Positions 9,672 to 18,524 of a stretch of 64,000 nt of DNA are shown here, piece by piece. Under the pieces are notes generated by a model that searched no databases, was not told the DNA's origin, and saw nothing but the letters and a program-made list of their open reading frames with translations. Position 1 is the first letter of the stretch, and each line of letters starts with the position of its first letter. The translations under genes and the position numbers were made by a program. The stretch is from contig CAVUKZ010000003.1 of the NCBI GenBank assembly GCA_963742205.1, forward strand, positions 107,474 to 171,473, read 5' to 3'. The stretch comes from WHSW01 sp963742205. GTDB lineage: Bacteria; Actinomycetota; Thermoleophilia; Solirubrobacterales; 70-9.

Positions 9672-11256
9672 CCGCCGGCGTGCGCCCGGTGTTGGCGAGG
9701 ATCCAGCGCGAGCGACGGCCGAAGATCGGCCCCTGGGCAACCCGGGTGCTCTTGCGGACCAGGACGAAGCATGAGATCGCCCCGAGGAGCGCGATCCCGG
9801 CGCTGGCGACGAACATGACCTGGAAGGCGTCGATGTGCACCGAGATGATGTAGTCGTGCGCTAGGCGGACGACCTTGGAGTCGAGCGGCACGTGGCTGAG
9901 GCCGCGCTGCTCGGCCTCGACCACGTAGTTCATGAGCTTGTCGTACTGCTTGTCGGTGGGGTGAAACCCCGTCTGCTGGTAGACGTCGTTGAGCTTGTTG
10001 AAGTAGACGCCCAGCTCGAGCGCGGACAGGATCGCGATGCCCAGCGCGCCGCCCATCTGCTCGGCGGTGTTGATCATCCCGGCGGCCTCGCCCGCGTCCT
10101 CGTCCGGGACGGCCGTGAGGCCCGTCGGGTCGTTGACCGTGAGCACGATCCCGAGCCCGAGGCCCTGGAGCACGAGCCCGGGGATCAGGGCGACGGCGCT
10201 CGCGTCCCCGGCGCCGATGGCGAGCGCGGCGCCGGACGCGGCGAGGATCAGGAAGCCGGCGACGAGCGGGATCCGGCCGCCGACCTTGTCGAAGAGCCGG
10301 CCGGCGAGCGGGCCCGCGAGGATGATCGGCAGGGTGCCCGGGATCAGCGCGATCCCGGCGACCGCGGGCGACACGCCGACGACGAGCAGGAGGAAGAACG
10401 GGAGGAGGAAGCCGAGACCGAGCTCGACCATCCCGGCGAGGACCTGGCTGATGATCGACGCGAGGAAGTTGAGGTGGCGCAGCAGGCTGAACTTGATCAG
10501 CGGCTCCTTCGCGCGGCGCTCGACCATGACGAAGATGCCGAGCAGCACGACGGCGGCGGCCAGCGGGACCAGCGTGTCGGCGCTCAGCCACCCCTGCGGC
10601 TGGCCCTGGCTGAAGCCGAAGACGAGCGCCGCGATCCCGAGCGCGAACGTGACCACGCCCGGATAGTCGATCGCGGGTCGATCGCCCGACGGCTTGAGGT
10701 CGGGCGTGTTGCGCAGGGTGATCAGGATCGTCAGCGCCGCGAGCGGGACGTTGATCCAGAACACGAGGCGCCAGTCGATCGAGGTCAGCAGGCCGCCGAG
10801 AACGGGGCCGAGGGCGGCGAAGAAGGCCGAGGCGCCGGCGAGGATGCCAAGGGCGCTGCCACGGCGGTCGTCCGGGAACACGGCGCTCACCAGCGCCATG
10901 GCCGTCGGCATCATCAGCGCCGCGCCGATGCCCTGGGTCGCCCGCACGGTGATCATCCAGACGATGTCCTGGGCGCCACCGGCGAGCGCGGTGGAGATCA
11001 GGAAGATCACCGCGCCGACGAGGAACACGCGCCGCATGCCGAGCAGGTCGCCGAGGCGCCCGCCGAGGACCATGAACGCGGCGAGGGGCAGGATGTTGGC
11101 GGTCAACAGCCACTGGCCGAGGTCGAGGTCGGCGTTCAGGCCCTGGACCACGTCCGGGGTGGCGAGCGGGACCGCGGTCTGGTCGACCAGGATCATGCTG
11201 TTGGCGAGCGTCATCCCCACCAGCGTCAGCCACATCGATCGCTTGCTGATCTGCAT
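9637..11256 (-). CDS. DHA2-type (14-helix) MFS drug exporter
   Basis: Proton-driven efflux protein of the EmrB/QacA type in the inner membrane. ATG 11256 is preferred over upstream in-frame starts because MQISKRSMWLTLVGMTLANS gives a typical short cytoplasmic N-terminus; this makes 539 residues. Helix 1 carries the family word ILVDQTAVPLA. Motif A reads GGRLGDLLGMRRVFL between helices 2 and 3. Motif C-like sequence is in ALGPVLGGLLTSIDWRLVFWINVP. About 14 hydrophobic segments can be counted. It is divergent from a small membrane protein gene across 67 bases. The substrate cannot be told. Confidence 0.9.
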   Translation of the reverse strand: MQISKRSMWLTLVGMTLANSMILVDQTAVPLATPDVVQGLNADLDLGQWLLTANILPLAAFMVLGGRLGDLLGMRRVFLVGAVIFLISTALAGGAQDIVWMITVRATQGIGAALMMPTAMALVSAVFPDDRRGSALGILAGASAFFAALGPVLGGLLTSIDWRLVFWINVPLAALTILITLRNTPDLKPSGDRPAIDYPGVVTFALGIAALVFGFSQGQPQGWLSADTLVPLAAAVVLLGIFVMVERRAKEPLIKFSLLRHLNFLASIISQVLAGMVELGLGFLLPFFLLLVVGVSPAVAGIALIPGTLPIILAGPLAGRLFDKVGGRIPLVAGFLILAASGAALAIGAGDASAVALIPGLVLQGLGLGIVLTVNDPTGLTAVPDEDAGEAAGMINTAEQMGGALGIAILSALELGVYFNKLNDVYQQTGFHPTDKQYDKLMNYVVEAEQRGLSHVPLDSKVVRLAHDYIISVHIDAFQVMFVASAGIALLGAISCFVLVRKSTRVAQGPIFGRRSRWILANTGRTPAVTRHPPPPDRA

Positions 11257-11312
11257 CGCCTGAACCGCGCCTTGCAAGGTCGCGAGCCTATTTAGCTTCC
11301 GACTGGGCCGCG

Positions 11313-11318
11313 TAATAC
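11313..11318 (+). promoter_or_regulatory. Candidate -10 box (TAATAC) of a leaderless start
   Basis: TAATAC lies 5 bases before GTG 11324. At that spacing the transcript would begin at or near the start codon, which favours GTG 11324 over ATG 11330. No clear -35 was seen. Confidence 0.35.
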
Positions 11319-11323
11319 GTTGT

Positions 11324-12076
11324 GTGGCGATGGAGGCCACCGCAGCCCCGACTCCGCCGGAGCGCCGCCTGACGGTCGGCGGCGTCATCGATGAGGCGTT
11401 CAACCTCTACGGCAAGCACTTCTGGGTGCTGCTCGGGACCGCAGCCGCGGTCTTCGTGGTCGCCGGGATCGTCCAGGGGATCCTCAACGACGACCACGGG
11501 TTCATCCTGCGCCTCGTCGCCTCGATCATCGGCCTCGTCGCTTCGGTCCTGTTCACGGGGTTCGTCGTCACCCTGGTCGCCGACGTGCGCGACGGCCGGC
11601 GCGACTTCACCGTCGGCGAGCTGATCAGCGCCGCCTCGCACGCCATCGTGCCCCTGATCCTCAACGGGATCATGTACGGGATCGCGGTCGGGATCGGGTT
11701 CCTGCTGCTGATCATCCCCGGGCTCTTCCTGCTCACCATCTGGGCCGTGGTCGCGCCGGCGATCGTCGCCGAGCGCCGGGGTCCGGTGGAGGCTTTCGGG
11801 CGCAGCCACGAGCTCGTGCGCGGCCACGGCTGGACCGTGTTCGGGGCGATCGTGGTGGCCTTCCTGATCCTGATCCTGGCCGCCTTCTTCGCCGCGCTGA
11901 TCGGCGCCGCGATCGGGGACCTGGCCGGGACGATCATCTTCGCCGTCCTCGCCAACATCCTCGTCGCCCCGTTCCCGGCGCTGGTCTCCAGCGTCCTCTT
12001 CTTCGAGCTCGGCGGCACGCACCAGCCGCGCGAGGGCGGGACCGTAACCCCGCCCCCCGCCGCACCCGCGGTCTAG
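11324..12076 (+). CDS. Multi-pass membrane protein (GDPD membrane-domain / YciC-like)
   Basis: A 250-residue protein with about six hydrophobic segments. A short N-terminal stretch (RLTVGGVIDEAFNLYGKHFW) is typical of the glycerophosphoryl-diester-phosphodiesterase membrane domain and DUF975-like families; the following helices show IGFLLLIIPGLFLLTIWAVV and the conserved VAPAIVAERRGPVEAFGRSH. Function of these families is unknown, with roles in membrane homeostasis suggested. The C-terminus is Pro-rich and cytoplasmic in appearance. GTG 11324 has a -10-like box directly before it; ATG 11330 is the alternative. No catalytic phosphodiesterase domain is attached. Confidence 0.75.
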   Translation: MAMEATAAPTPPERRLTVGGVIDEAFNLYGKHFWVLLGTAAAVFVVAGIVQGILNDDHGFILRLVASIIGLVASVLFTGFVVTLVADVRDGRRDFTVGELISAASHAIVPLILNGIMYGIAVGIGFLLLIIPGLFLLTIWAVVAPAIVAERRGPVEAFGRSHELVRGHGWTVFGAIVVAFLILILAAFFAALIGAAIGDLAGTIIFAVLANILVAPFPALVSSVLFFELGGTHQPREGGTVTPPPAAPAV

Positions 12077-12095
12077 AGCCGCCGCGAGCGCAAAA

Positions 12096-12169
12096 TGGGC
12101 CCCCTGGGACTTGAACCCAGATCTGTCACCTTAAAAGGGTGCCGCTCGATCCAATTGAGCTAGAGGCCC
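12096..12169 (-). tRNA. tRNA-Lys (TTT anticodon)
   Basis: A 74-base cloverleaf on the minus strand: acceptor GGGCCTC pairs with GGGGCCC, D-arm GCTC/GAGC, anticodon loop CTTTTAA giving TTT, T-arm CTGGG-TTCAAGT-CCCAG, discriminator A. CCA is not encoded. Confidence 0.95.
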
Positions 12170-12209
12170 CGCGGCATTCTGGCAGTCGCCGTCCGAGCGG
12201 TATGCGAAC

Positions 12210-12717
12210 ATGTGTTCGTGCCCGAGTTCCCGCCCGACTCCAGTTCCCCTCGTGCGCCGGGCCGGTCGGCCGCCATCTCCCGAGACGCGCCGCTGCGCGG
12301 TCGAGGTCCGAGAGTGCAACAAGCACGGGCTGACTGAGTTCGCGTACTACTCCACCGGTTCCGGGCGGCGCCGCTGGCGATGCAAGCGCTGCGCCGGCGA
12401 AGCCGTCACGCGACGAAAGCATGCGATCCGGCGCCTGCTTGGTCGCGGAGGCCGGGGGCTGCTGCGCGGTGTGCGGATATGACCGCGAGATCATCAACCT
12501 GGTCTTCCACCACGTCGACGCCGCCCAGAAGTCCTTCGCCCTCTCGATGGCGACCACGAAATCGCTCGCCGCGTATCGCGCGAGGCGAGCCGAAAAGTGC
12601 GTGCTCGTCTGCGCGAACTGCCATGGCGAGATCGAGACGGGGCGCTTGGTCGGTCCACCCGCAGGCGCCACGTATGAGGACGTCCTGCACGTCTACGGCG
12701 GGATCGAGGACGACTGA
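12210..12717 (+). CDS. Small zinc-finger HNH endonuclease-like protein (one frame break)
   Basis: Two halves in different frames join by removing one T near 12441. The first half has ECNKHGLTEFAYYSTGSG and RRRWRCKRCAGEAVTRRK, with a CxxC pair. The second has GCCAVCGYDR, LVFHHVDAAQKSFALS and CVLVCANCHGEIE, which is the HNH (His-Me finger) layout with two CxxC zinc pairs and HH. Such short HNH proteins occur widely in actinobacteria; nuclease activity is possible but unproven. The start is uncertain: ATG 12210 gives 168 residues, but homologous-looking sequence begins only near 12303. Confidence 0.65.
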
Positions 12718-12774
12718 CGGCGCTGCGCCGGCTCAGGCGCACGAGTCCAGCGTCGTGGTGTTGAATCCTCCCCG

Positions 12775-13272
12775 ATGCGTGTCTCAGCCAAGGCCGACTA
12801 CGCGGTGCGGGCGATGGTGGAGCTCGCCGCGAGTGGCGGCTCCGAGGAGCAGCCCGCGAAGGGCGAGGTGCTCTCCGCCGCGCAGGCGATCCCGCCGCGC
12901 TTCCTCGAGAACATCCTCGGCGAGCTGCGCGTCCACGGGCTCGTCCACAGCCGCCGCGGCAGCGACGGCGGCTACTGGCTGGCCCGCGACGCCGACGAGA
13001 TCACGCTGGCGGAGATCATCCGCGCGGTCGAGGGGCCGCTGGCCACCGTCCGGGGCGAGGGGGCGGAGGACATCGAGTACCGCGGCGCCTCGCAGCCGCT
13101 CGAGCGCGTCTGGATCGCGCTGCGGGCCAACATCCGCCAGGTCCTCGAGACCGTGACCCTGGCCTCCGTCGTGTCCGACGAGCTTCCGGAACCGGTCCTC
13201 GGGCTCGCGGAGCACCCCGAGGCCGCGCAGGGCCGCGAGCCTCGCTTCGTCACGCCTCCCGAGCGCCCGTAG
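12775..13272 (+). CDS. Rrf2-family transcriptional regulator (upstream paralogue)
   Basis: A 165-residue winged-helix regulator starting at ATG 12775 (MRVSAKADYAVRAMVELAAS). The HTH region and wing are seen in IPPRFLENILGELRVHGLVH and SRRGSDGGYWLARD, followed by IIRAVEGPLA, all classic Rrf2. The middle Cys cluster that binds Fe-S in IscR/NsrR is absent, so it may be of the CymR type, which senses cysteine synthesis through a partner. It is convergent with the sulfate importer operon, and a close paralogue sits at the operon's other end at 17402. Control of sulfur genes is an inference from this placement. Confidence 0.88.
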   Translation: MRVSAKADYAVRAMVELAASGGSEEQPAKGEVLSAAQAIPPRFLENILGELRVHGLVHSRRGSDGGYWLARDADEITLAEIIRAVEGPLATVRGEGAEDIEYRGASQPLERVWIALRANIRQVLETVTLASVVSDELPEPVLGLAEHPEAAQGREPRFVTPPERP

Positions 13273-13284
13273 GCGCAGCCGGCC

Positions 13285-13416
13285 TCAGAGCTCGCCCTGC
13301 TCCGAGGCCCGGCGCACCTCGCCGCGCAGCTGGCGCAGGGTTGCGCCGAGAATCAGCGCCAAGAAGCCGACCACGAGGGCCAACATCACGCAGGCGACGA
13401 CCCCCGCGAGGCTCAC
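13285..13416 (-). CDS. 43-residue single-helix membrane peptide coupled to cysA
   Basis: GTG 13416 overlaps the cysA stop by 4 bases (GTGA), the same coupling used between cysP and cysT. The product is MSLAGVVACVMLALVVGFLA followed by a short hydrophobic run, then a charged tail (RQLRGEVRRASEQGEL), giving one transmembrane helix and a basic/amphipathic cytoplasmic end. No family is known to me. Its position as the last gene of the sulfate transport operon suggests a small subunit or modulator of the transporter. Size and coupling make it easy to miss in automatic annotation. Confidence 0.6.
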   Translation of the reverse strand: MSLAGVVACVMLALVVGFLALILGATLRQLRGEVRRASEQGEL

Positions 13417-14405
13417 GCGGGGACGAGCTCCTCGGTGCGCGGTGGCCCGCCGTTCGAGAAGACCTTGGCCCGGCTCGGGGTGACGTACACGATCTGACCG
13501 TCGGCGAGCTCGAGCTCCTCGACCTGCGCCCTGGTCAGCTGCGCGATCAGCGGGCTGTCGTTGGCCAGCGTCATCTCGACCCGGACCTCGAACCCGAGGT
13601 AGACGATCCGGTCGATCATCGCCTCCTCGGCGCCGGGGCCGGGGACGTGGGCGAGCTGGACGTCGTGCGGGCGCACGAGCCGCTCGCCGATCCGGTTCGC
13701 GGTGCCGACGAAGCTCATCACGAACTCGGTCTCGGGATGGTCGTAGAGGTCGGTCGGCTTGCCGGCCTGCTCGACGGCGCCGTCGTTCATGACCACGATC
13801 TGCTCGGCGACGTCCATCGCCTCCTCCTGATCGTGGGTGACGAAGATCGTCGTCACGTGCACCTCGTCGTGAAGGCGGCGCAGCCACTGGCGCAGCTCGG
13901 TGCGCACCCGCGCGTCGAGCGCCCCGAACGGCTCGTCGAGCAGCAGCACCTTCGGCTCCACCGCGAGCGCCCGGGCGAGCGCCATGCGCTGGCGCTGGCC
14001 ACCGGAGAGCTGCGACGGATACCGATCGGCGAAGCCCTCCAGCTGGACCAGGGAGAGCAGCTCGTGAACCCGTTGCTCGATCTCCTTCTTCGGCCGCTTG
14101 CGGATCGAGAGCCCGAAGGCGACGTTGTTGCGCACCGTCATGTGCTTGAAGGCCGCGTAGTGCTGGAAGCAGAAGCCGACGCCGCGGTCCTGGACCGCGG
14201 TCTTGGTCATGTCCTGGTCGGAGATCAGGATCCGGCCGGAGTCCGGGCGCTCGAGCCCGGCGATCACCCGCAGCAGGGTCGACTTACCGCTGCCCGACGG
14301 GCCCAGGAGCGCGGTCAGCGAACCATCGCGGACCTCGATCGAGACGTCGTCGAGGGCGACGAAGTCGCCGAACTGCTTGCGGGCGTTCTCAACCTTGATA
14401 CCCAT
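13413..14405 (-). CDS. cysA: Sulfate/thiosulfate ABC transporter ATPase
   Basis: Powers sulfate import through CysT/CysW. ATG 14405 has AAGGAGG 7 bases upstream and gives 330 residues. Seen motifs: Walker A LLGPSGSGKSTLLRVIAG, Q-loop GFCFQHYAAFKHMTV, signature LSGGQRQRMALARAL, Walker B VLLLDEPFGALD, H-loop FVTHDQEEA. A C-terminal TOBE-like regulatory region follows (IGERLVRPHDVQL onward). The upstream cysW frame runs straight into it without a stop, which would be a permease-ATPase fusion; this is judged an artefact (see cysW). A 43-residue peptide gene overlaps its stop. Confidence 0.95.
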   Translation of the reverse strand: MGIKVENARKQFGDFVALDDVSIEVRDGSLTALLGPSGSGKSTLLRVIAGLERPDSGRILISDQDMTKTAVQDRGVGFCFQHYAAFKHMTVRNNVAFGLSIRKRPKKEIEQRVHELLSLVQLEGFADRYPSQLSGGQRQRMALARALAVEPKVLLLDEPFGALDARVRTELRQWLRRLHDEVHVTTIFVTHDQEEAMDVAEQIVVMNDGAVEQAGKPTDLYDHPETEFVMSFVGTANRIGERLVRPHDVQLAHVPGPGAEEAMIDRIVYLGFEVRVEMTLANDSPLIAQLTRAQVEELELADGQIVYVTPSRAKVFSNGGPPRTEELVPA

Positions 14406-15335
14406 CAGCGGGCCTCCTTGGGGTCGTCGGAAACGTCTATATGAGGGGTCAAGCCACCGGTGCCGGCCTCCGAGATCACGCTCGGAGCGACCGAGACGCT
14501 TGTCGCGGCGCTGGATCAGGGTCATCCCGACCAGGACCACGATCGCGATCAGCGCTAGCACCACGGCTGCCGCGTACGCACCGGATTCGTTGAAGTGGTC
14601 ATAGAGGTTGCGGACATGGAGGGGCAGGGTCTCGGTGGTGCCCGAGATCCGCCCGGAAACGACGGCGACCGCGCCGAACTCGCCGAGCGCGCGCGCCGTC
14701 GCGAGGATCACGCCGTAGGTCACGCCCCAGCGGATCGACGGCAGCGTGATCCGCCAAAACGTCTGCCAGCCCCTCGCCCCGAGGGTCGAGGCGGCCTGTT
14801 CCTGGTCGTCGCCGATCTCCTCCAACACCGGGATCACCTCCCGGACGACGAAGGGCAGCGAGACGAACATCGTTGCGATCGCCATCCCGACCGGGTTGAA
14901 GATCACCTGGATGCCCTGCTCGGCGAGCCAGGGGCCGAACCACCCGTCGACGCTGCCGTAGACGAAGATCAGCGAAAGGCCGATGACGACCGGGGAGATC
15001 GCGAACGGCATGTCGATGATCGTGTTCAGGATCCCCTTGCCGCGGAAGTTCTGGCGCACGATCACGAGGGCGGCGGCAATCCCGAACACCGTGTTGATCG
15101 GGACCGCGACCAGGACCATGATCACCGTCAGATAGAAGGCGTGCTGGGCCTCCGGCGTGGTCACCGACTCCCAGGCGTGCGCGATCCCGTCGCCGAACGC
15201 CTTGTAGAAGATCATGATCACCGGGACCATCAGCAACGCCCCGAGGTAGAAGAGCGCGAACCCGCGCAGCCCCCAGCGCGAGGCGCGCCCGCCCTGGACG
15301 ATGTTCGGCCGGTTGGAGTAGACGTCAGCGCTCAT
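14405..15335 (-). CDS. cysW: Sulfate ABC transporter permease CysW (one frame break at the 3' end)
   Basis: Inner-membrane permease with six helices and the BPD EAA loop (EEIGDDQEQAASTLGARG). ATG 15335 overlaps cysT by 11 bases. As read, the frame continues through LIQRRDKRLGRSERDLGG into cysA. If one A is removed near 14500, the frame instead reads SVSVAPSVISEAGTGG and ends KEAR-stop, with the TGA overlapping the cysA ATG as TGATG and a Shine-Dalgarno just before. This second reading is far more natural, so the gene is ended at 14405 with 309 residues. Confidence 0.9.
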
Positions 15336-16167
15336 GGCGAGTGCTCCAGCGGCCGATGCCCTTGATCAGAAACAGCATGCCGACCGAGATCGCGAGCAGG
15401 AGGACCGAGACGGCCGCGGCGCTGACCTCGTTGCCGCTCTCGATCTGGCCGAAGATGTAGACGGACGAGACCTCGGTCTTGAACGGGACGTTGCCCGAGA
15501 TCAGGACCAGCGATCCGAACTCGCCGATCGAGCGCGCGAAGGCGAGCGCCGCCCCGCCGACGATCGCCGGCGTCAGGTTCGGGAGGATGACGCGGCGAAA
15601 GACCGTCAGCGGCCTCGCGCCCAGCGACGCGGCCGCTTCCTCCATCTCGGTGTCGAGCTCCATCAGCACCGGCTGCACCGAGCGGATCACGAACGGCAGG
15701 GTCACGAACAGCAGCGCCATCACCACCCCGATCCGCGTGTAGGAGACGCCGTGCAGGCCGAGGATCCCGTTGTCTCCGTAGAGCGCCAGGAGCGTCAGCC
15801 CGGCGACGATCGTCGGCAGCGCGAACGGCAGGTCGATCAGCGAGTTGATGATCCGCTTGCCCGGGAACTCGTCGCGGACGAGCACCCAGGCGATGATCGT
15901 GCCCGCGATCCCGTTGATCACGACGACCGCGAGCGAGGAGAAGAAGGTGAGCTTCAGGGCCGCGACCGCCTGCGGCGCCGTGATCGCGTTCCAGAACGTG
16001 TCGAACCCGTCGCTGAACGACTTCGAGACCACCGCCGCGATCGGCAGCAGCACCATCACGCTCAGGTACGTGACTACGAGCCCACGGGTGAGCCCGGGGC
16101 CCCCGAGGCCGAGCCTGAAGCCCGGCCTCGAGGGTGCGTTAGCAGTGGCGACGGCCCCTTGACTCAC
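15325..16167 (-). CDS. cysT: Sulfate ABC transporter permease CysT
   Basis: The second permease of the sulfate importer, 280 residues, six membrane segments. GTG 16167 lies in a GTGA overlap with the cysP stop. Family features: INSLIDLPFALPTIVAGLTL and the EAA loop MELDTEMEEAAASLGARPL that contacts CysA. The N-terminus is a Gly-rich cytoplasmic stretch (SRPGFRLGLGGPGLTRG). Together with CysW it forms the heterodimeric channel. Intact. Confidence 0.94.
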   Translation of the reverse strand: MSQGAVATANAPSRPGFRLGLGGPGLTRGLVVTYLSVMVLLPIAAVVSKSFSDGFDTFWNAITAPQAVAALKLTFFSSLAVVVINGIAGTIIAWVLVRDEFPGKRIINSLIDLPFALPTIVAGLTLLALYGDNGILGLHGVSYTRIGVVMALLFVTLPFVIRSVQPVLMELDTEMEEAAASLGARPLTVFRRVILPNLTPAIVGGAALAFARSIGEFGSLVLISGNVPFKTEVSSVYIFGQIESGNEVSAAAVSVLLLAISVGMLFLIKGIGRWSTRHER

Positions 16168-17257
16168 TCCGTCGCAACCCCCAGATTCGCCTCGATCTCA
16201 GCGACCGAACCGTTCTCCGTGTCGAAGAACTCGTCGGTGACCTTGTCCCAGCCACCGAGGTCATCGATCGTGAACAGGTCCTTCGGCTCGGGGAACTTGT
16301 CCTTGTACTGAGCCGCGACCGTCGGGTCGACCGGGCGGAATCCGCGCTCGGCGAAGAGCTTCTGGCCCTCGGCCGAGAACATGTAGTCGTAGAACGCCTG
16401 CGTGGCCTCCGGGCTCTCCGGGTCCGACGCCTGCGCGAACGGGGTCTCGATCAGGATCGTCGAGTCGGGGACGACGTAATCGATGTCCTCGCCCGCGTCC
16501 TGAGCCTGGATCGCGTCGTTCTCGTAGGTGAGCAGGACGTCGCCCTGGCCGCTGGTGAACGTCCCCAGCGCGTCGCGGGCGCTCGAGTCCTGGACCACGG
16601 TGGCCGACAGCATCGACTGGATGCCCTGGAGCGCCTCCTCGGGCGACTTGCCCTCGTTGATGAGCGCGCCGTAGGCGGCCATGATGTTCCAGCGGGCGCC
16701 GCCGGAGGTGAACGGGTTCGGGGTGACGACGTCGTAGTCGCCGCTCACGACCTGATCCCAGGTGGTGATGTTGTCCGGGTTGCCCTTGCGGACGACGAAG
16801 GACGACGACGGAGTCCTCGACGATCCCCTTGTACTTGCCGCTGTCCCAGTCGTCGCTGACGAGCCCGGCCTCGACCACGCGGTCCATGTCGGGCGCGAGC
16901 GCGAAGTGCATGATGTCCGCCGGCAGGCCGGCCTCCACCGCGCGCGACTGGTCACCCGAAGCGCCGAACGAGTTCTTGAACGTGACGCCCTCGCCATCGG
17001 GGGTCTGGTTGAACGCGGGCTCGGCGTCCTCCTCGTAGAGCTCCTGAGGAGTCGAGTAGCCGACGACGCTGACCGTGCCGCCGCTGCCGTCGCCTGCCCG
17101 ATGCAGAGGACGAGCCGCCGCACGCGGCGACCCCGAGCGCGAGCGCGAGGGAGACGGCGCCGGCCCCGAGGAGCCGGACGCCGCCGCGGGGCCGCGCGTC
17201 CGCGACTGTGGCGTTCGCGGCCCCGCCGCGGCGGAGCTTCGAGAGGAAGCGAATCAT
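16164..17257 (-). CDS. cysP: Sulfate-binding lipoprotein (two frame breaks)
   Basis: Periplasmic-side sulfate receptor of the Sbp/CysP family, lipid-anchored. ATG 17257 has AAGGA 8 bases upstream (GTG 17275 is the alternative). The signal peptide ends in a lipobox LGVAACGGSSS. The mature part shows GGTVSVVGYSTPQELYEE, GASGDQSRAVEAGLPADI, VVTPNPFTSGGARWNI and TYENDAIQAQ, typical of the family. Two shifts, near 17100 after the lipobox and near 16802 (an extra C in a GTC run), split it into three frames; removing two bases gives 363 residues. It is the first gene of the operon cysP-T-W-A-microprotein. Confidence 0.92.
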
Positions 17258-17290
17258 GAGATGAATCCTTTTCACCTTTCTTGATTGGGT

Positions 17291-17315
17291 TAGGTGGGAA
17301 TACTAAACAGCGCGG
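17291..17315. promoter_or_regulatory. Candidate operator/-10 region of the cys operon
   Basis: Between cysP and the downstream Rrf2 gene lies TTAGGTGGGAATACTAA, with TTAG/CTAA as inverted ends. On the minus strand it contains TAGTAT, a plausible -10 for cysP. Its place between an Rrf2 gene and cysP makes it a candidate Rrf2 site, but no known consensus is matched. Confidence 0.3.
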
Positions 17316-17401
17316 CAGGGTAGCAGCAGGACCCGCGGTGCGCGAGTCTCTGCAGGCGCAGGTGCGCGCTGCCGCCCACCGGTCGTGGACAATGCGTGGC
17401 G

Positions 17402-17857
17402 ATGCGGGTCACGGCCAAAGCCGAGTACGCGGTGCGCGCTGTGATGGAGCTGGCGGCCGGCGGGGGCGAGCCGGTGAAGCGCGACGCGATCGTCGCCGCC
17501 CAGTCGATCCCCCCGAAGTTCCTCGAGAACATCCTCTCCGAGCTCCGCCACGCCGGGCTGGTCGAAAGCCAGCGCGGCTCCGACGGCGGCTACTGGCTCA
17601 GCGAGCCGCCGGAGAAGATCAGCGTGGCCGACGTGATGCGGGCGGTCGAGGGCCCGCTCGCGTCCGTGCGCTCCAGCCGGCCGGAGACGCTGGAATACGA
17701 GGGCCTCGCCGAGCCGCTCCAGTACGTATGGGTCGCGCTGCGCTCTGCGATCCGCTCGGTGGTCGAGGAGGTCACGATCGCCGACCTCGTCTCCGGCGAC
17801 CTGCCGAAGCGGATCAAGGTCCTGGTCGAAGAGCCCGAAGCCTGGGTCTCGCAGTAA
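17402..17857 (+). CDS. Rrf2-family transcriptional regulator (downstream paralogue)
   Basis: A 151-residue paralogue of the 12775 protein; the two share the frame M-R-V-x-A-K-A-x-Y-A-V-R-A at the start, then IPPKFLENILSELRHAGLVE, RGSDGGYWLSEPP and MRAVEGPLASVR. ATG 17402 is chosen by alignment with that paralogue (GTG 17396 is possible). It also lacks the Fe-S cysteine cluster. It is divergent from cysP, 144 bases apart, the usual position for a direct regulator. The phosphatase gene starts 8 bases after its stop. Confidence 0.9.
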   Translation: MRVTAKAEYAVRAVMELAAGGGEPVKRDAIVAAQSIPPKFLENILSELRHAGLVESQRGSDGGYWLSEPPEKISVADVMRAVEGPLASVRSSRPETLEYEGLAEPLQYVWVALRSAIRSVVEEVTIADLVSGDLPKRIKVLVEEPEAWVSQ

Positions 17858-17864
17858 CTACGGC

Positions 17865-18524
17865 GTGATCGTCCACTTCCTGCGCCACGGCGAGTCGGTG
17901 TCCAACGCGGAGCCCGGCCGCGACCTCCCCGATGAGGTCGGCGACCGGCTCACCGACCGCGGGCGTGCCCAGGCCGCGCAGGCCGCGCGCAACCTCGGCG
18001 AGCTCGGCATCGACCGGCTCTGGTCGAGCCCCCTGCGCCGTGCCCGCGAGACCGCGGAGCCGATCGCGGCCGAGCTCGGGCTCGAGATCGAGATCCACGA
18101 CGAGCTACGCGAGCTGCGCGAGGCCGAGGGCCACGGGGAGCTCACCGGCGAGGAGCAACGCCTGCGCCGCTGGTCCGCCTGGATGGCCGACCATCCCGAC
18201 GATCCAGCGTTCGCGCCGCCCGGAGGCGAGTCGTTCGCGGCCATGCTCGAGCGGGTGGAGCGGCTGAAGCGCGAGCTACTGGCCGAGCCGGAGCACCGCG
18301 TGCTCGCCGTCAGCCACGGGATCCTGCTGCGCTTCTTCTTCGTCCACAGCTTCCTCGAGCGCGATTTCGGCCCCGGCCAGGTACAGCGCATGTGGCAGCT
18401 GCGGACGCTCAACTGCGCGCTGAGCGCGTTCCAGCACCGCCCCCTCGACGCCGAGGCCGCCTACCCGAGCCCGGGCGAGTGGCTCTGCGTCACCTGGATG
18501 GCGCGCCCGTGGGATCCGCTCTGA
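17865..18524 (+). CDS. Histidine phosphatase superfamily protein
   Basis: Phosphoglycerate-mutase-like phosphatase of 219 residues from GTG 17865. The phospho-acceptor histidine is in the N-terminal VHFLRHGESVSN (RHG motif). Other parts of the pocket: LWSSPLRRARETAEPI, ELRELREAEGHGEL and the second histidine in VLAVSHGILLRFFF. It follows the Rrf2 gene by 8 bases and may be co-transcribed. The substrate is unknown. In a sulfur context a nucleotide such as PAP would be attractive, but that class uses a different fold, so nothing is claimed. The 3' end overlaps the sulfatase by 35 bases. Confidence 0.87.
   Translation: MIVHFLRHGESVSNAEPGRDLPDEVGDRLTDRGRAQAAQAARNLGELGIDRLWSSPLRRARETAEPIAAELGLEIEIHDELRELREAEGHGELTGEEQRLRRWSAWMADHPDDPAFAPPGGESFAAMLERVERLKRELLAEPEHRVLAVSHGILLRFFFVHSFLERDFGPGQVQRMWQLRTLNCALSAFQHRPLDAEAAYPSPGEWLCVTWMARPWDPL

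Noticed and set aside
9892..11295. Long plus-strand frame opposite the MFS exporter
   Set aside because: Composition is Asp/Glu/Arg/His repeats typical of the complement of membrane-protein codons; the minus-strand exporter is certain.
13413..15335. A natural CysW-CysA permease-ATPase fusion
   Set aside because: The alternative frame gives an ordinary cysW end with a TGATG overlap and a Shine-Dalgarno for cysA; one extra A explains the fusion.
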